Below, in pieces: positions 43,282-55,241 of a DNA stretch of 64,000 bases (position 1 is its first letter; each line of letters starts with the position of its first letter). A program made the position numbers and the translations under genes. A model generated the notes under the pieces. The model was given only the letters and a program-made list of their open reading frames with translations, was not told the origin of the DNA and searched no databases. This DNA is from Pseudomonas fluorescens (GTDB lineage: Bacteria; Pseudomonadota; Gammaproteobacteria; Pseudomonadales; Pseudomonadaceae): NCBI GenBank assembly GCA_902825215.1, contig LR782234.1, forward strand, positions 1,054,001-1,118,000, given 5' to 3'.

Positions 43282-44676
43282 ATGGATGATCACGGACGTA
43301 GCCCTTCCTCCAACCAGCCAATCCTGTATGTACTCGATACCAACGTATTGATTCACGATCCAAATGCCCTGCTGAATTTCGAAGAACACCACGTTGCCAT
43401 CCCGATGACCGTGCTTGAAGAGCTGGACAAGCTCAAGAGCGGGCACCATAGCGTTGCTGCTGAATGCCGCCAGGCGATCCGGCTGATCGACAAGACCCTG
43501 GGCGATGCGTCTCCCGAAGACGTTGAACTGGGTGTGCCGATCCAGCGCGGCAAGGGCGGGCCGAAGGGCTTGCTGTCAATTCTGATGAGCAAGCAGGCCG
43601 AATCGAACCTGATTCTGCCCGAGCATCTGAACGACAACAAAATCATCAACCAACTGATCGACCTGCACGCCCGCGACCCGCAAAAGCCGGTGGTGCTGGT
43701 CACCAAAGACATCAACATGCGCCTCAAGGCGCGCGCCTGCGGCATCGACGCCGAGGATTACAGCACCGACCAACTGGTCGATGACGTGTCCCTGCTGCCC
43801 AACGGCTACCACACCATGACCGGCTCGTTCTGGGGCCGCGTGAGCAAGGTCGACACCCGCCAGGATCACGGCCGCACCTGGCATCAAGTGCAACTGATCG
43901 ACAACCTGCCGGCAGTGCACATCAACGAGTTCATCATCGACGAACAGGGTTTCGTAGGCTGGATCAAAGAGATCGATGAAGCCAAGTTGCTGATCCTCGA
44001 TCTGCATCAGGAACCGCTGCTGCACCAGGAAGCCTGGGGGCTCAAGCCACGCGACATCTACCAAAGCCTGGCGCTGTACGCGCTGCTCGACCCGGACATT
44101 CACCTGGTCAACCTGTCCGGCGCTGCCGGTTCCGGTAAAACCATTCTGGCCCTGGCCGCGGCGATCGAGCAGACCATGGTCAGCAAACGTTATCGGCGCA
44201 TCATCGCCACCCGCAGCGTGCAGGGTCTGGACCAGGAAATCGGTTTCCTGCCCGGCACCGAAGCGGAAAAAATGGAGCCTTGGCTGGGCGCCATCACCGA
44301 CAACCTCGAAGCCTTGCACATGGATGACGAAAACACCCATGGCAGCGTCGATTACATCCTCAGCAAAGTGCCGTTGCAGTTCAAATCGCTCAACTACATT
44401 CGCGGTCGCAGCTTCCAGCAGAGCCTGATCCTGATCGACGAATGCCAGAACCTCACGCCACACCAGATGAAAACCATCATCACCCGTGCCGGCGCCGGTT
44501 CCAAAGTGGTGTGCCTGGGCAACCTCGCACAGATCGACACCCCATACCTGTCCGCGACCAGTTCCGGGCTGACCTACCTGACCGAACGCTTCAAGGATTT
44601 CCCCAACGGTGTGCACATCACCCTGCAAGGGGTGCCTCGCTCGATTCTGGCTGAATACGCCGAATCTCATCTCTAA
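43282..44676 (+). CDS. PhoH-family ATPase with N-terminal PIN domain (YlaK-like)
   Basis: A 464-aa protein. The PIN nuclease domain is at residues 14-150 (YVLDTNVLIHDPNAL, VLEELDKLKSGHHSVAAECRQAIRLID, VVLVTKDINMRLKARACGIDAEDY, with the Asp/Glu metal ligands present). The PhoH P-loop ATPase domain follows at about 250-460: Walker A GAAGSGKTI, RSVQGLDQEIGFLPG, Walker B LILIDECQN, and GNLAQIDTPYLS. Such PIN-PhoH proteins act as ATP-dependent RNA-unwinding ribonucleases in studied cases. In P. aeruginosa the homologue also sits beside moaC, so it may be linked by position only. It precedes moaC with a repeat-filled gap. Confidence 0.9.
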   Translation: MDDHGRSPSSNQPILYVLDTNVLIHDPNALLNFEEHHVAIPMTVLEELDKLKSGHHSVAAECRQAIRLIDKTLGDASPEDVELGVPIQRGKGGPKGLLSILMSKQAESNLILPEHLNDNKIINQLIDLHARDPQKPVVLVTKDINMRLKARACGIDAEDYSTDQLVDDVSLLPNGYHTMTGSFWGRVSKVDTRQDHGRTWHQVQLIDNLPAVHINEFIIDEQGFVGWIKEIDEAKLLILDLHQEPLLHQEAWGLKPRDIYQSLALYALLDPDIHLVNLSGAAGSGKTILALAAAIEQTMVSKRYRRIIATRSVQGLDQEIGFLPGTEAEKMEPWLGAITDNLEALHMDDENTHGSVDYILSKVPLQFKSLNYIRGRSFQQSLILIDECQNLTPHQMKTIITRAGAGSKVVCLGNLAQIDTPYLSATSSGLTYLTERFKDFPNGVHITLQGVPRSILAEYAESHL

Positions 44677-44684
44677 GAGGAGCA

Positions 44685-44837
44685 GCGACAAGCTTCAAGC
44701 CGCAAGCTACAAGTGGTCCGAGTGAAATTCACTTGCCGCTTGAAGCTTGCGGCTTTCGGCTGTTTAAATGCGAGCTTTCCTGACGCCTGCCTACCGCGCT
44801 TTAACTTGCCGCTTGTAGCTTGCCGCTCGCAGCTGCC
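44685..44837. repeat. Cluster of REP-like units, GCTTGCAGCTTGAAGC type
   Basis: Three arms: CAAGCTTCAAGCCGCAAGCTAC (44689), CACTTGCCGCTTGAAGCTTGCGGC (44729) inverted to it, and AACTTGCCGCTTGTAGCTTGCCGC (44802). They fill the phoH-moaC gap; a moaC ribosome site AAGGAGG follows at once. Confidence 0.78.
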
Positions 44838-44851
44838 TCAAGGAGGCCCTC

Positions 44852-45325
44852 GTGCTGACTCATCTCGATTCCCAAGGTCGCGCCAACATGGTCGACGTCA
44901 CCGAAAAAGCCGTGACGTTCCGTGAAGCGACGGCCCAAGCGCTGGTGCGCATGCTCCCCGAAACCCTGCAGATGATTGTCAGCGGCGGCCATCCCAAGGG
45001 TGATGTGTTTGCCGTGGCGCGCATCGCCGGGATCCAGGCGGCGAAGAAGACCAGCGATCTCATTCCGCTGTGCCATCCGCTGATGCTCACCGGCGTCAAG
45101 GTTGAACTGAGCGCCGAAGGCGACGATAGCGTGCGCATCGTCGCCCGCTGCAAACTGTCCGGACAGACTGGCGTCGAGATGGAAGCGCTGACCGCCGCCA
45201 GCGTCGCCGCCCTGACCATCTATGACATGTGCAAAGCCGTGGACCGTGGCATGACCATCGAAAGCGTGCGCCTGCTGGAGAAAGTCGGCGGTAAGAGCGG
45301 CCACTTTCAGGCGGAGCAGCCATGA
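44852..45325 (+). CDS. moaC: MoaC, cyclic pyranopterin monophosphate synthase
   Basis: A 157-aa cytoplasmic enzyme that converts 3',8-cyclo-GTP to cyclic pyranopterin monophosphate for molybdenum cofactor. The start is GTG with AAGGAGG 8 nt before. [49 protein letters not shown] and [28 protein letters not shown] are diagnostic; the Lys and His/Asp active-site residues are present. Its stop overlaps the moaD start. Confidence 0.96.
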   Translation: MLTHLDSQGRANMVDVTEKAVTFREATAQALVRMLPETLQMIVSGGHPKGDVFAVARIAGIQAAKKTSDLIPLCHPLMLTGVKVELSAEGDDSVRIVARCKLSGQTGVEMEALTAASVAALTIYDMCKAVDRGMTIESVRLLEKVGGKSGHFQAEQP

Positions 45326-45564
45326 ACCTGACTGTGAAGTTTTTTGCCCGTTACCGTGAAGCGCTGGGCGTCGATTCGGTAAAGGTTGAAGGTGATTTTG
45401 CTACGGTCGATGACGTGCGCAGCCTGTTGGCGCAGCGTGACGGCGCCGAGGTGTTGCGCGAGCAGAACCTGATGTGCGCCCGCAACGAAGAGCTCTGTCA
45501 GCTCGACGAGCCGGTAGCCGACGGCGACGAAGTGGCGTTTTTCCCCACCGTGACCGGAGGCTGA
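45322..45564 (+). CDS. moaD: MoaD, small sulfur-carrier subunit of molybdopterin synthase
   Basis: An 80-aa ubiquitin-fold protein ending in the Gly-Gly needed for thiocarboxylation (FFPTVTGG). [18 protein letters not shown] is a typical opening. It overlaps moaC by 4 bp and is 3 bp before moaE, so the three are coexpressed. Confidence 0.95.
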   Translation: MNLTVKFFARYREALGVDSVKVEGDFATVDDVRSLLAQRDGAEVLREQNLMCARNEELCQLDEPVADGDEVAFFPTVTGG

Positions 45565-45567
45565 GCC

Positions 45568-46020
45568 ATGGCGATTCGTGTGCAGGCCACACCGTTCGAT
45601 CCGGGCGCTGAAGTCAACGCCATGCACGCGGCCAACGTCGGCGTTGGTGCGGTGGTGAGTTTTGTCGGCTATGTACGCGACTTCAACGACGGCCTCGACG
45701 TGGCCGGGATGTTTCTCGAACACTATCCGGGCATGACCGAAAAAGCCCTGGGCAAGATCGCCGTCGAAGCCGAAGAGCGCTGGCCGCTGCTCAAGCTGGA
45801 AGTGTTGCATCGCATCGGCGCGCTGGAACCGGGCGAGCCCATCGTCTTCGTCGGCGCCGCCAGCGCCCATCGCCAGGCCGCGTTCGATGCCTGCGCCTTC
45901 GTCATGGACTACCTGAAAACCCGTGCACCGTTCTGGAAGAAAGAAAACACCAGCGACGGCCCCCGTTGGGTGGAAGGGCGCGACAGTGATCATGCGGCTG
46001 CGGATCGCTGGAACAAGTAA
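45568..46020 (+). CDS. moaE: MoaE, catalytic subunit of molybdopterin synthase
   Basis: A 150-aa enzyme that inserts two sulfurs from MoaD into cyclic pyranopterin monophosphate. FVGYVRDFNDGLDVAGMFLEHYPGMTEKAL, HRIGALEPGEPIVFVGAASAHRQAAFDACAFVMDYLKTRAPFWKKE hold the conserved Arg, Lys and Phe-Trp-Lys-Lys residues. The gene is followed by a REP pair, the end of the moa operon here; no moeA or moaB is present. Confidence 0.96.
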   Translation: MAIRVQATPFDPGAEVNAMHAANVGVGAVVSFVGYVRDFNDGLDVAGMFLEHYPGMTEKALGKIAVEAEERWPLLKLEVLHRIGALEPGEPIVFVGAASAHRQAAFDACAFVMDYLKTRAPFWKKENTSDGPRWVEGRDSDHAAADRWNK

Positions 46021-46045
46021 GTCCTCTAGCGCCTTCAAATCCGCC

Positions 46046-46135
46046 ATCGCTGGCAAGCCAGCTCCCACAGGGTTTTGCGTCGTGCACCTGTTTTTTATGC
46101 ACTGCTGAAACTGTGGGAGCTGGCTTGCCAGCGAT
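46046..46135. repeat. REP inverted pair (GGGAGCTGGCTTGCCAGC type)
   Basis: ATCGCTGGCAAGCCAGCTCCCAC and its inverted copy with about 45 bp between, downstream of moaE. Same family as the copy inside algK. Confidence 0.9.
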
Positions 46136-46202
46136 GGCGCCATCTGCAACACCAAAAACCTGGCAGACACTCTCTCTTACCTGATTGACGATTTGTACCT
46201 AT

Positions 46203-46219
46203 AAGTCCAATATGGATTT
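46203..46219. promoter_or_regulatory. Palindromic operator candidate upstream of the amino-acid binding protein gene
   Basis: AAGTCCAATATGGATTT (core TCCA-N3-TGGA) sits 96 bp before the ATG and is nested in a wider TTGTAC...GTACAA pair. The same core, TCCATTATGGA, lies at 50150-50160 before dauB. DauR is the natural candidate regulator for both. Confidence 0.55.
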
Positions 46220-46314
46220 ACAAGTACAATTTCTTCTGTCTTGCCCCTGATAGCTCACCGCTTGTAACAGCTCTTCTTCGCCAAACCAACAACAACTTCC
46301 GCGAGAGAACGAAC

Positions 46315-47091
46315 ATGAAGAAACTCCCCCTCATCACCGGTCTGGCCTTCAGTCTGCTGGCCTGCGCCAGCAGCTTCGCCGCCGAGAAAACACTGCGCAT
46401 CGGCATCGAAGCCGCCTACCCGCCGTTTGCCTCGAAAACCGACAAGGGTGAAATCGTCGGTTTCGACTACGACATCGGCAATGCCCTCTGCGCGCAGATG
46501 AAGGTCAAGTGTGTGTGGGTCGAGGGTGAGTTCGACGGGCTGATTCCGTCGCTGAAAGTGAAGAAGATCGACATGGCCCTGTCGTCGATGACCATCAATG
46601 AGGATCGCAAGAAGTCGGTGGATTTCACTCACAAGTATTACTTCACTTCCTCGCGTCTGGTGATGAAGGAAGGCGCCAGCGTTGATGATCAGTACGCCAG
46701 CCTCAAGGGCAAGAATGTCGGTGTACAGCGCGCCACCACGACAGATCGGTTCGCCACCGAGGTATTCGAGCCCAAGGGCGTTAACGTCAAGCGTTACAGC
46801 AACAACGAAGAGATCTACATGGACCTCGCGGCAGGGCGGCTCGATGCGATCTTTGCCGACACCATTCCGCTGAATGACTTTCTGTCGATGCCGCGCGGCA
46901 AGGGCTATGCGTTTGTCGGACCTGAGCTGAAGGACCCGAAGTATGTTGGTGAAGGCGCGGGGATCGCGGTGCGCAAGGGCAATTCGGAATTGGTCAGCCA
47001 GTTGAACGGGGCCATTGATGGCATTCGTGCGAGTGGCGAGTATCAGAAGATTTCCGAGAAGTATTTCAACACCGATATCTACGGCGATTGA
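46315..47091 (+). CDS. Periplasmic amino-acid (basic/arginine-type) ABC-transport binding protein
   Basis: A 258-aa solute-binding protein, SBP family 3. A signal peptide ends [12 protein letters not shown] (a Cys in SLLAC leaves lipoprotein processing possible). [74 protein letters not shown] and [17 protein letters not shown] are typical of ArgT/HisJ/AotJ proteins. It has no permease genes beside it. The neighbouring dauB-dauA-dauR operon matches my memory of P. aeruginosa PA3862-PA3865, where a binding protein also flanks dauR, so it likely feeds the D-arginine/D-lysine pathway. Confidence 0.88.
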   Translation: MKKLPLITGLAFSLLACASSFAAEKTLRIGIEAAYPPFASKTDKGEIVGFDYDIGNALCAQMKVKCVWVEGEFDGLIPSLKVKKIDMALSSMTINEDRKKSVDFTHKYYFTSSRLVMKEGASVDDQYASLKGKNVGVQRATTTDRFATEVFEPKGVNVKRYSNNEEIYMDLAAGRLDAIFADTIPLNDFLSMPRGKGYAFVGPELKDPKYVGEGAGIAVRKGNSELVSQLNGAIDGIRASGEYQKISEKYFNTDIYGD

Positions 47092-47100
47092 TAGTCCGCT

Positions 47101-47173
47101 ATCGCTGGCAAGCCAGCTCCCACAGGATTTGTGAGCGCCACAAAACCCCTGTGGGAGCTGGCTTGCCAGCGAT
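47101..47173. repeat. REP inverted pair (GGGAGCTGGCTTGCCAGC type)
   Basis: ATCGCTGGCAAGCCAGCTCCCAC and its inverted copy, between the convergent binding-protein and dauR genes, where it may serve as a shared transcript end. Confidence 0.9.
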
Positions 47174-47198
47174 GGGGCCGGATTGCCAATGCAAATCT

Positions 47199-47825
47199 CT
47201 AACCCTTCACTTCCTTCAAATGCTTGTACACCGTCGCCCGCCCCATGTTCAGCACATTGGCCACATAGTTCGAGGCACTCTTGCCCTTGAACGCGCCCTC
47301 GGCGTGCAGCGCCAGCACCAGTTCACGTTTGTGATCGCGGGTCAGCAGATTCAGGCTCAACTGGCGCTCGCGCAGCCAGGCATGCAGGAAGGTGTTGATG
47401 CGTTCCTGCCAGTCATCGCGAAACAGGGCGTCCGGTTGCGGGATCAGTTTGCTCGGCGAGAGGAACAGGTCGAGCGCGGCCTTGGCGTTTTCGAACAATG
47501 AAATATTCAGGTTGATGCACAGCACCGCCAGCGGCGCGCCTTCACTGTCGCGCAGAACGCTGCTGAGGCTGCGGATCTTCTGACCGTCCCAGTTGAGCTT
47601 TTCGTACGGGCCGATGTTGCGATCGCTGACATCCTCGCTGAGCATGTCTTCCAGTGACGAGTCGTCGCCGATCACGCGTTTGGACAGGTTATTGGCGATG
47701 TAGTCGACCTTTTGCGTGCGCAGGTCATGCAGCACCACTTCGGCGTGCGGGAAGAACAGGGTGGCGATGGCATCGGCGATGGCGCGGAAGTTATCCAGCG
47801 CCGGGTCGAATTCGGGGGCGGTCAT
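47199..47825 (-). CDS. dauR: DauR-like regulator (YheO PAS + HTH)
   Basis: A 208-aa regulator. The N-terminal YheO-type PAS domain (FRAIADAIATLFFPHAEVVLHDLRTQKVDYIANNLSKR, GPYEKLNWDGQKIRSLSSVLRDSEGAPLAVLCINLNIS) covers residues 10-120. A C-terminal DauR-like helix-turn-helix (KRELVLALHAEGAFKGKSASNYVANVLNMGRATVYKHLKEV) ends the protein. In P. aeruginosa DauR represses the dau operon and D-Arg/D-Lys relieve it. The ATG at 47825 with GGAG 10 nt upstream is used. It is the third gene after dauB and dauA. Confidence 0.87.
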   Translation of the reverse strand: MTAPEFDPALDNFRAIADAIATLFFPHAEVVLHDLRTQKVDYIANNLSKRVIGDDSSLEDMLSEDVSDRNIGPYEKLNWDGQKIRSLSSVLRDSEGAPLAVLCINLNISLFENAKAALDLFLSPSKLIPQPDALFRDDWQERINTFLHAWLRERQLSLNLLTRDHKRELVLALHAEGAFKGKSASNYVANVLNMGRATVYKHLKEVKG

Positions 47826-47915
47826 GACAGTGGAGCTCCAGGCAGCGTCAACGCCTCCGTGATCAGGAGGCGCAGGGAGTGTGCCGCAATCCGTGGCGCG
47901 CGTCACCGCACGGAT

Positions 47916-49164
<1,249 letters not shown>

Positions 49165-49168
49165 GGGA

Positions 49169-50122
49169 CTAGTGGTGTTGGTTGATCAGGTGATAAATGG
49201 CATTGGCCAGGGCAATGTCCTCCAGCCCCAAGCCGATCGAACGGAAAAGCACATGACGCTGGTAGTCGGGACGCTGCACTTTCTCGCTGAGCAGATCCGC
49301 CAGGTCACCCACGACTGAATCCTTGTTCCAGCCATGCTGCTCAGCCGCAATCAGCATCTCACCCGCCGAGTCTGGCGTGGTCAGACGATAGTCGCAGAAC
49401 ACCTGCATGTCGTTGAGGCTTTGCGGCGGCACTTCGTGGGCGCGCGGCGCGTTGGTGCTGATCGAGGTGATCAGTGCCGGTTTGCTCAGCGTGGCCGGGT
49501 CGATCACCGGCCCGGCGGACGAGGTGCACAGCATGATGACGTCAGCATCGGCGAGAGCGGTTTGGCGGCTGGCGGCGATGTTCAGCTCGGGCGCGATGGC
49601 TTTCAATGCGCCTTGTGTTTCAGCATCTTCCAGCAAGGAGGGCGAATACGCGCCGATGCTTTGCCAGTCACGCAACGATTTCACATAGTGCAGATGCGCC
49701 TGGGCAACCTTGCCGCTGCCGATGATCGCCAGGCGTCTGGCGTGCAGCGGCGCGAGAGCATCGACCGCCACAGCGGTGGTCGCCGCAGTCCGCGCGGTGG
49801 TCAGTTCGCCGGCATCGCACAGCAGCAGTGGCTGGCCGGATTTCATCGACATCAGCAGTGTCCACGCCGTCACCAGCGCGCCTTGCTCGCGGACGATGTA
49901 CGGCGAAGTCTTCACGCCGTACACGCCGTCTTCAGCCAGCACGCCCAGGTAGTTGATGAAATCGCCGGCGCCTTGCGGAAATTCCACCCACTGCTGCGCC
50001 GGCTGCACCGCGCTGCCGGCCGCAAGATCGCGGAACAGCTTGCGCAAAATCTGCGGCACATCGATCTGGGCCAGCAGTTCACGGGCCTGAGCCTGGTGGA
50101 TCACGTAGGGCGTGCTGGACAT
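49169..50122 (-). CDS. dauB: DauB-like NAD(P)H-dependent anabolic dehydrogenase (ornithine cyclodeaminase family)
   Basis: A 317-aa member of the ornithine cyclodeaminase/mu-crystallin family. VYGVKTSPYIVREQGALVTAWTLLMSMKSGQPLLLCDAGELTTARTAATTAVAVDAL precedes the dinucleotide fold RRLAIIGSGKVAQAHLHYV. DADVIMLCTSSAGPVIDPA and ISTNAPRAHEVPP follow. In P. aeruginosa DauB reduces 2-ketoarginine (iminoarginine) made by DauA to L-arginine, so the pair racemises D-arginine to L-arginine. It is first in the dauB-dauA-dauR order, with a palindrome just upstream. Confidence 0.9.
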   Translation of the reverse strand: MSSTPYVIHQAQARELLAQIDVPQILRKLFRDLAAGSAVQPAQQWVEFPQGAGDFINYLGVLAEDGVYGVKTSPYIVREQGALVTAWTLLMSMKSGQPLLLCDAGELTTARTAATTAVAVDALAPLHARRLAIIGSGKVAQAHLHYVKSLRDWQSIGAYSPSLLEDAETQGALKAIAPELNIAASRQTALADADVIMLCTSSAGPVIDPATLSKPALITSISTNAPRAHEVPPQSLNDMQVFCDYRLTTPDSAGEMLIAAEQHGWNKDSVVGDLADLLSEKVQRPDYQRHVLFRSIGLGLEDIALANAIYHLINQHH

Positions 50123-50146
50123 GATGCGCTCCGAAACTAAACTTAT

Positions 50147-50165
50147 TTTTCCATTATGGACTTTT
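50147..50165. promoter_or_regulatory. Palindromic operator candidate upstream of dauB
   Basis: TTTTCCATTATGGACTTTT, core TCCA-N3-TGGA, 25 bp before the dauB ATG, flanked by AACTAAA...TTTAGTT arms. It shares the core with 46203-46219. Confidence 0.55.
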
Positions 50166-50190
50166 AGTTATCGTGAGCAATACGCGGGCG

Positions 50191-50229
50191 AAAAAAAAGC
50201 GCAGTCCGTTGCCGGCTGCGCTTTTTTTT
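50191..50229. terminator. Bidirectional rho-independent terminator
   Basis: AAAAAAAAGCGCAG, 11-nt loop, CTGCGCTTTTTTTT: a perfect stem with A- and T-runs. On the minus strand it closes the helicase gene that ends at 50240; it also insulates dauB. Confidence 0.92.
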
Positions 50230-50239
50230 CGAGCGTCGC

Positions 50240-51730
50240 TTACTGCGGACGCTTGCGCTCAACCGGGCGCAGCAGATGCGTTGGCGGCGTTTCACAGCTG
50301 ATCTTGCGACCGAGCTTTTCTTCGATGGACGGCAACTGGTACGAGTCGTCCTCGCCAGCGAAGCTGATCGACACGCCATCGGCGCCAGCACGACCGGTAC
50401 GGCCGATACGGTGCACGTAATCGTCCGGGACTTCCGGCAGGGTGAAGTTGATCACATGGCTGATGCCGTCGATGTGAATGCCGCGACCGGCCACATCGGT
50501 GGCGACCAGTACGCGAATCTTGCCTTCGCGGAAACCTTCCAGGGTCTTGATGCGCTTGTGCTGCGGCACGTCGCCGGACAGTTGCGCGGCATTGATGCCG
50601 TCGCGCACCAGACGCTCTTCGATACGGCGCACTTCGTCCTTGCGGTTGGCAAACACGATGACCCGTTCCCAGCCGTTATCGTTGACCAGGTTGTAGAGCA
50701 GTTTGTATTTGTCGGCAGCGGCTACGGCGTAGATGTGCTGCTCGACGTTTTCGTTGGCGACGTTGGTGATTTCGATTTCGACAATCGCCGGATCGGTGGT
50801 CCATTGCTTGGCGAGGTTCATCACGTCTTCGGTGAAGGTCGCGGAGAACAGCAGGGTCTGGCGCTCGGACTTCGGCGGGGTCTGACGAATGATCTGCCGG
50901 ACTTGCGGGATGAAACCCATGTCGAGCATGCGGTCGGCTTCGTCCAGCACCATCACTTCGACCATGTCCAGGTGCACGTCGCCACGCTGGTTGAAATCGA
51001 GCAAGCGGCCCGGAGTTGCCACGAGAATGTCGCAGTGGCGCGCTTCGAGGTGCTTGAGCTGCTTGTCGAAATCCATGCCGCCGACAAAGGTCATCACATT
51101 GAGACCGGTGTACTTGGTCAGGTCAGCGGCGTCCTTGGCGATCTGCACCACCAGCTCACGGGTCGGCGCGATGATCAGCGCACGGGGTTCGCCCATGTAG
51201 CGTTCTTTCGGCGGTGGCGTCTGCAACAGCTGGGTAATGATCGAGATCAGAAACGCGGCGGTCTTGCCGGTGCCGGTCTGTGCGCGGCCGATGGCGTCTT
51301 TGCCGGCGAGGGTGTAACCGAGCACCTGCGCCTGGATCGGTGTGCAATACGGAAAGCCCAGATCCTGGATGGCGTGCATCAGTTCTGGTGAGAGCTTGAA
51401 GTCGTGGAAGCGGGTTTTGCCTTCCTGGGGCTCGACGACGAAGTCTTCGAGTTTCCATGGAATCACCGGGGCCTTGGGCTTCGGTTCGCGGCGCGGTCTG
51501 GCCGGTTTCGGCGCTTCGCTGCGGGCAGACTCGGCGGCAATTGGTGCGGCCGTGGCGGGTTGCGGCGGTTGTTTCGGTTCTGGCTTCGGGGACGCTACGG
51601 GAGCGGGGCGGTCGGCCTGCGGCGCATCGTTGCGATGACCGGCGGCGTGCGACGGCGCACTGGGAACTGGCGCGAGCTGCTCAGCCTCGCTTTTACCGAA
51701 CATCTTCTTGAGTGCTTTGAGCACGGTCAT
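50240..51730 (-). CDS. rhlB: RhlB-like DEAD-box ATP-dependent RNA helicase
   Basis: A 496-aa helicase. Residues 15-90 are a Pro/Ala/Lys-rich disordered extension typical of pseudomonad RhlB. The core motifs are present in order: Q-motif [28 protein letters not shown], Walker [43 protein letters not shown] in [37 protein letters not shown] and [10 protein letters not shown]. It should unwind mRNA structure in RNA decay (degradosome). It lies next to dauB as in P. aeruginosa PA3861-PA3862 from memory. Confidence 0.9.
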   Translation of the reverse strand: MTVLKALKKMFGKSEAEQLAPVPSAPSHAAGHRNDAPQADRPAPVASPKPEPKQPPQPATAAPIAAESARSEAPKPARPRREPKPKAPVIPWKLEDFVVEPQEGKTRFHDFKLSPELMHAIQDLGFPYCTPIQAQVLGYTLAGKDAIGRAQTGTGKTAAFLISIITQLLQTPPPKERYMGEPRALIIAPTRELVVQIAKDAADLTKYTGLNVMTFVGGMDFDKQLKHLEARHCDILVATPGRLLDFNQRGDVHLDMVEVMVLDEADRMLDMGFIPQVRQIIRQTPPKSERQTLLFSATFTEDVMNLAKQWTTDPAIVEIEITNVANENVEQHIYAVAAADKYKLLYNLVNDNGWERVIVFANRKDEVRRIEERLVRDGINAAQLSGDVPQHKRIKTLEGFREGKIRVLVATDVAGRGIHIDGISHVINFTLPEVPDDYVHRIGRTGRAGADGVSISFAGEDDSYQLPSIEEKLGRKISCETPPTHLLRPVERKRPQ

Positions 51731-51826
51731 CTCATCAATTGGTTAAGGAATGTACGCCGGCCAGTGTAATGCAAGAAACGGGCGCGGCGTAGGGGGAGGA
51801 TCAAAGGCGGCGATTAAAGCCGACGC

Positions 51827-52951
<1,125 letters not shown>

Positions 52952-53983
52952 ATGAAGATGTTGAAATCCACTCTGGCGGTCGTGACTGCTGCAGCAGTAC
53001 TCGGCGTCAGCGGGTTCGCTCAGGCGGGTGCAACCCTGGATGCGGTACAAAAGAAAGGTTTCGTGCAGTGTGGCGTGAGCGACGGTCTGCCAGGCTTCTC
53101 GGTACCGGATGCAACCGGCAAGATCCTCGGCATCGACGCTGACGTCTGCCGCGCTGTGGCCGCCGCCGTTTTCGGTGACGCGAACAAGGTCAAGTTCAGT
53201 CAGTTGAACGCCAAGGAGCGCTTCACCGCGCTGCAATCGGGCGAGATCGACATCCTGTCGCGCAACACCACCATGACCAGTTCGCGTGACGCGGGCATGG
53301 GCCTGAAATTCCCGGGCTTCATCACCTACTACGACGGCATCGGCTTTCTGGTGAACAACAAGCTGGGCGTGAAAAGTGCCAAAGAGCTGGACGGTGCAAC
53401 CATCTGCATCCAGGCCGGTACCACCACCGAGCTGAACGTTTCCGACTACTTCCGTGGCAACGGTCTGAAATACACCCCGATCACCTTCGACACCTCCGAT
53501 GAAAGCGCCAAGTCGCTGGAATCCGGTCGTTGCGACGTGCTGACCTCCGACAAGTCGCAGCTGTTCGCCCAGCGCAGCAAGCTGGCCTCGCCGAAAGACT
53601 ACGTGGTTCTGCCGGAAACCATTTCCAAAGAACCGCTGGGCCCGGTCGTGCGTAACGGCGACGACGAGTGGCTGGCCATCGTCCGTTGGGTCGGCTACGC
53701 GCTGCTCAACGCTGAAGAAGCCGGCATCACTTCGAAGAACGTCGAAGCAGAAGCCAAGTCGACCAAGAACCCGGACGTGGCCCGTATGCTCGGTGCTGAC
53801 GGCGAGTACGGCAAAGACTTGAAACTGCCGAAGGACTGGGTAGTACAGATCGTCAAACAAGTCGGCAACTACGGCGAAATCTTCGAGAAAAACCTCGGCA
53901 AGAGCACTCCGCTGGAAATCGACCGCGGCTTGAACGCCCTGTGGAACAACGGCGGCATTCAGTACGCACCACCAGTGCGCTAA
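52952..53983 (+). CDS. aapJ: AapJ, periplasmic binding protein of general L-amino-acid ABC transporter
   Basis: A 343-aa solute-binding protein with a signal peptide ending SGFAQA|GATLDAV. VQKKGFVQCGVSDGLPGFSVPDATGKILGIDADVCRAVAAAVFGD, SQLNAKERFTALQSGEIDILSRNTTMTSSRDAGMGL and CIQAGTTTELNVSDYFR are AapJ hallmarks. It captures many L-amino acids and delivers them to AapQMP. A 12-bp stem after the stop probably keeps the binding-protein mRNA more abundant than that of the permease genes. Confidence 0.95.
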   Translation: MKMLKSTLAVVTAAAVLGVSGFAQAGATLDAVQKKGFVQCGVSDGLPGFSVPDATGKILGIDADVCRAVAAAVFGDANKVKFSQLNAKERFTALQSGEIDILSRNTTMTSSRDAGMGLKFPGFITYYDGIGFLVNNKLGVKSAKELDGATICIQAGTTTELNVSDYFRGNGLKYTPITFDTSDESAKSLESGRCDVLTSDKSQLFAQRSKLASPKDYVVLPETISKEPLGPVVRNGDDEWLAIVRWVGYALLNAEEAGITSKNVEAEAKSTKNPDVARMLGADGEYGKDLKLPKDWVVQIVKQVGNYGEIFEKNLGKSTPLEIDRGLNALWNNGGIQYAPPVR

Positions 53984-53990
53984 TGGTTCT

Positions 53991-54019
53991 ATCACCCGGC
54001 GGGCCAACCGCCGGGTGAT
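53991..54019 (+). promoter_or_regulatory. Strong hairpin between aapJ and aapQ (mRNA stabiliser/attenuator)
   Basis: ATCACCCGGCGG, 5-nt loop, CCGCCGGGTGAT: a perfect 12-bp stem without a clean T-run, starting 8 bp after the aapJ stop. Typical of binding-protein/permease junctions. Confidence 0.75.
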
Positions 54020-54049
54020 GTTCTTGTTCCATTTCTTGCGGGGCACTTC

Positions 54050-55231
54050 ATGCAAAATTCTATCGGCGCACCAAAGCAGAGGTTCAGCCTCAGCGATCCA
54101 CGAGTGCGTGCGTGGCTATTCCAGATCATCACCGTTGTGGCGGTGGTCTCGCTTGGCTGGTACCTGTTCGACAACACGCAAACCAACCTTCAGCACCGGG
54201 GCATTACGTCCGGTTTCGGCTTTCTGGAGCGCAGTGCCGGGTTCGGCATCGCTCAACACCTGATCGACTACACCGAAGCGGACAGCTATGCCCGCGTCTT
54301 TGTCATCGGTCTTCTCAACACCTTGCTGGTGACCGTGATCGGTGTCGTTCTGGCGACGATTCTCGGGTTCATCATCGGCGTGGCACGGCTGTCGCAGAAC
54401 TGGATCATCGCCAAACTGGCGACGGTGTATGTGGAAGTGTTCCGCAACATTCCACCGCTGCTGCAAATCCTGTTCTGGTACTTCGCGGTGTTCCTGACCA
54501 TGCCGGGGCCGCGCAACAGCCACAACTTCGGCGACACCTTCTTCGTCAGCAGCCGTGGCCTGAACATGCCGGCCGCACTGGCTGCCGATGGCTTCTGGGC
54601 CTTCGTGATCAGCATCGTGGTGGCGATTGTCGGCATCGTGCTGATGACCCGCTGGGCCAACAAGCGCTTCGAAGACACCGGTGTGCCATTCCACAAGTTC
54701 TGGGCCGGCCTGGCGATCCTGCTGGTGATCCCGACCCTGTGCGCACTGATCTTCGGCGCTCCGCTGCATTGGGAAATGCCTGAGCTCAAGGGCTTCAACT
54801 TTGTCGGCGGCTGGGTGTTGATCCCGGAACTGCTGGCGTTGACCCTGGCCCTGACCGTGTATACCGCAGCGTTTATTGCGGAAATCGTGCGGTCCGGGAT
54901 CAAGTCGGTCAGCCATGGCCAGACTGAAGCGGCGCGTTCGCTCGGCCTGCGCAACGGCCCGACCCTGCGCAAGGTGATCATCCCGCAAGCGCTGCGCGTG
55001 ATCATTCCGCCGCTGACCAGCCAATACCTGAACCTGGCGAAAAACTCTTCGCTGGCGGCCGGTATCGGTTACCCGGAAATGGTTTCGCTGTTCGCTGGCA
55101 CCGTGCTCAACCAGACCGGGCAGGCCATCGAAGTGATTGCCATCACCATGAGCGTCTACCTGGCGATCAGTATCAGCATTTCCTTGCTGATGAACTGGTA
55201 CAACAAGCGCATTGCGCTGATCGAGCGGTAA
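54050..55231 (+). CDS. aapQ: AapQ, amino-acid ABC transporter permease
   Basis: A 393-aa inner-membrane permease. An early helix (LFQIITVVAVVSLGWYLFDN) is followed by the HisM/GlnP-type domain (VFVIGLLNTLLVTVIGVVLATILGFIIGVARLS, VYVEVFRNIPPLLQILFWYFAVF). The EAA loop GQTEAARSLGLRNGPTLRKVIIPQALRVIIPPLTSQYLNLAKNSSLA is near residues 290-340. The long mid-region with extra helices is normal for AapQ. It pairs with AapM and AapP. Confidence 0.95.
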   Translation: MQNSIGAPKQRFSLSDPRVRAWLFQIITVVAVVSLGWYLFDNTQTNLQHRGITSGFGFLERSAGFGIAQHLIDYTEADSYARVFVIGLLNTLLVTVIGVVLATILGFIIGVARLSQNWIIAKLATVYVEVFRNIPPLLQILFWYFAVFLTMPGPRNSHNFGDTFFVSSRGLNMPAALAADGFWAFVISIVVAIVGIVLMTRWANKRFEDTGVPFHKFWAGLAILLVIPTLCALIFGAPLHWEMPELKGFNFVGGWVLIPELLALTLALTVYTAAFIAEIVRSGIKSVSHGQTEAARSLGLRNGPTLRKVIIPQALRVIIPPLTSQYLNLAKNSSLAAGIGYPEMVSLFAGTVLNQTGQAIEVIAITMSVYLAISISISLLMNWYNKRIALIER

Positions 55232-55241
55232 GGAAAAGCGC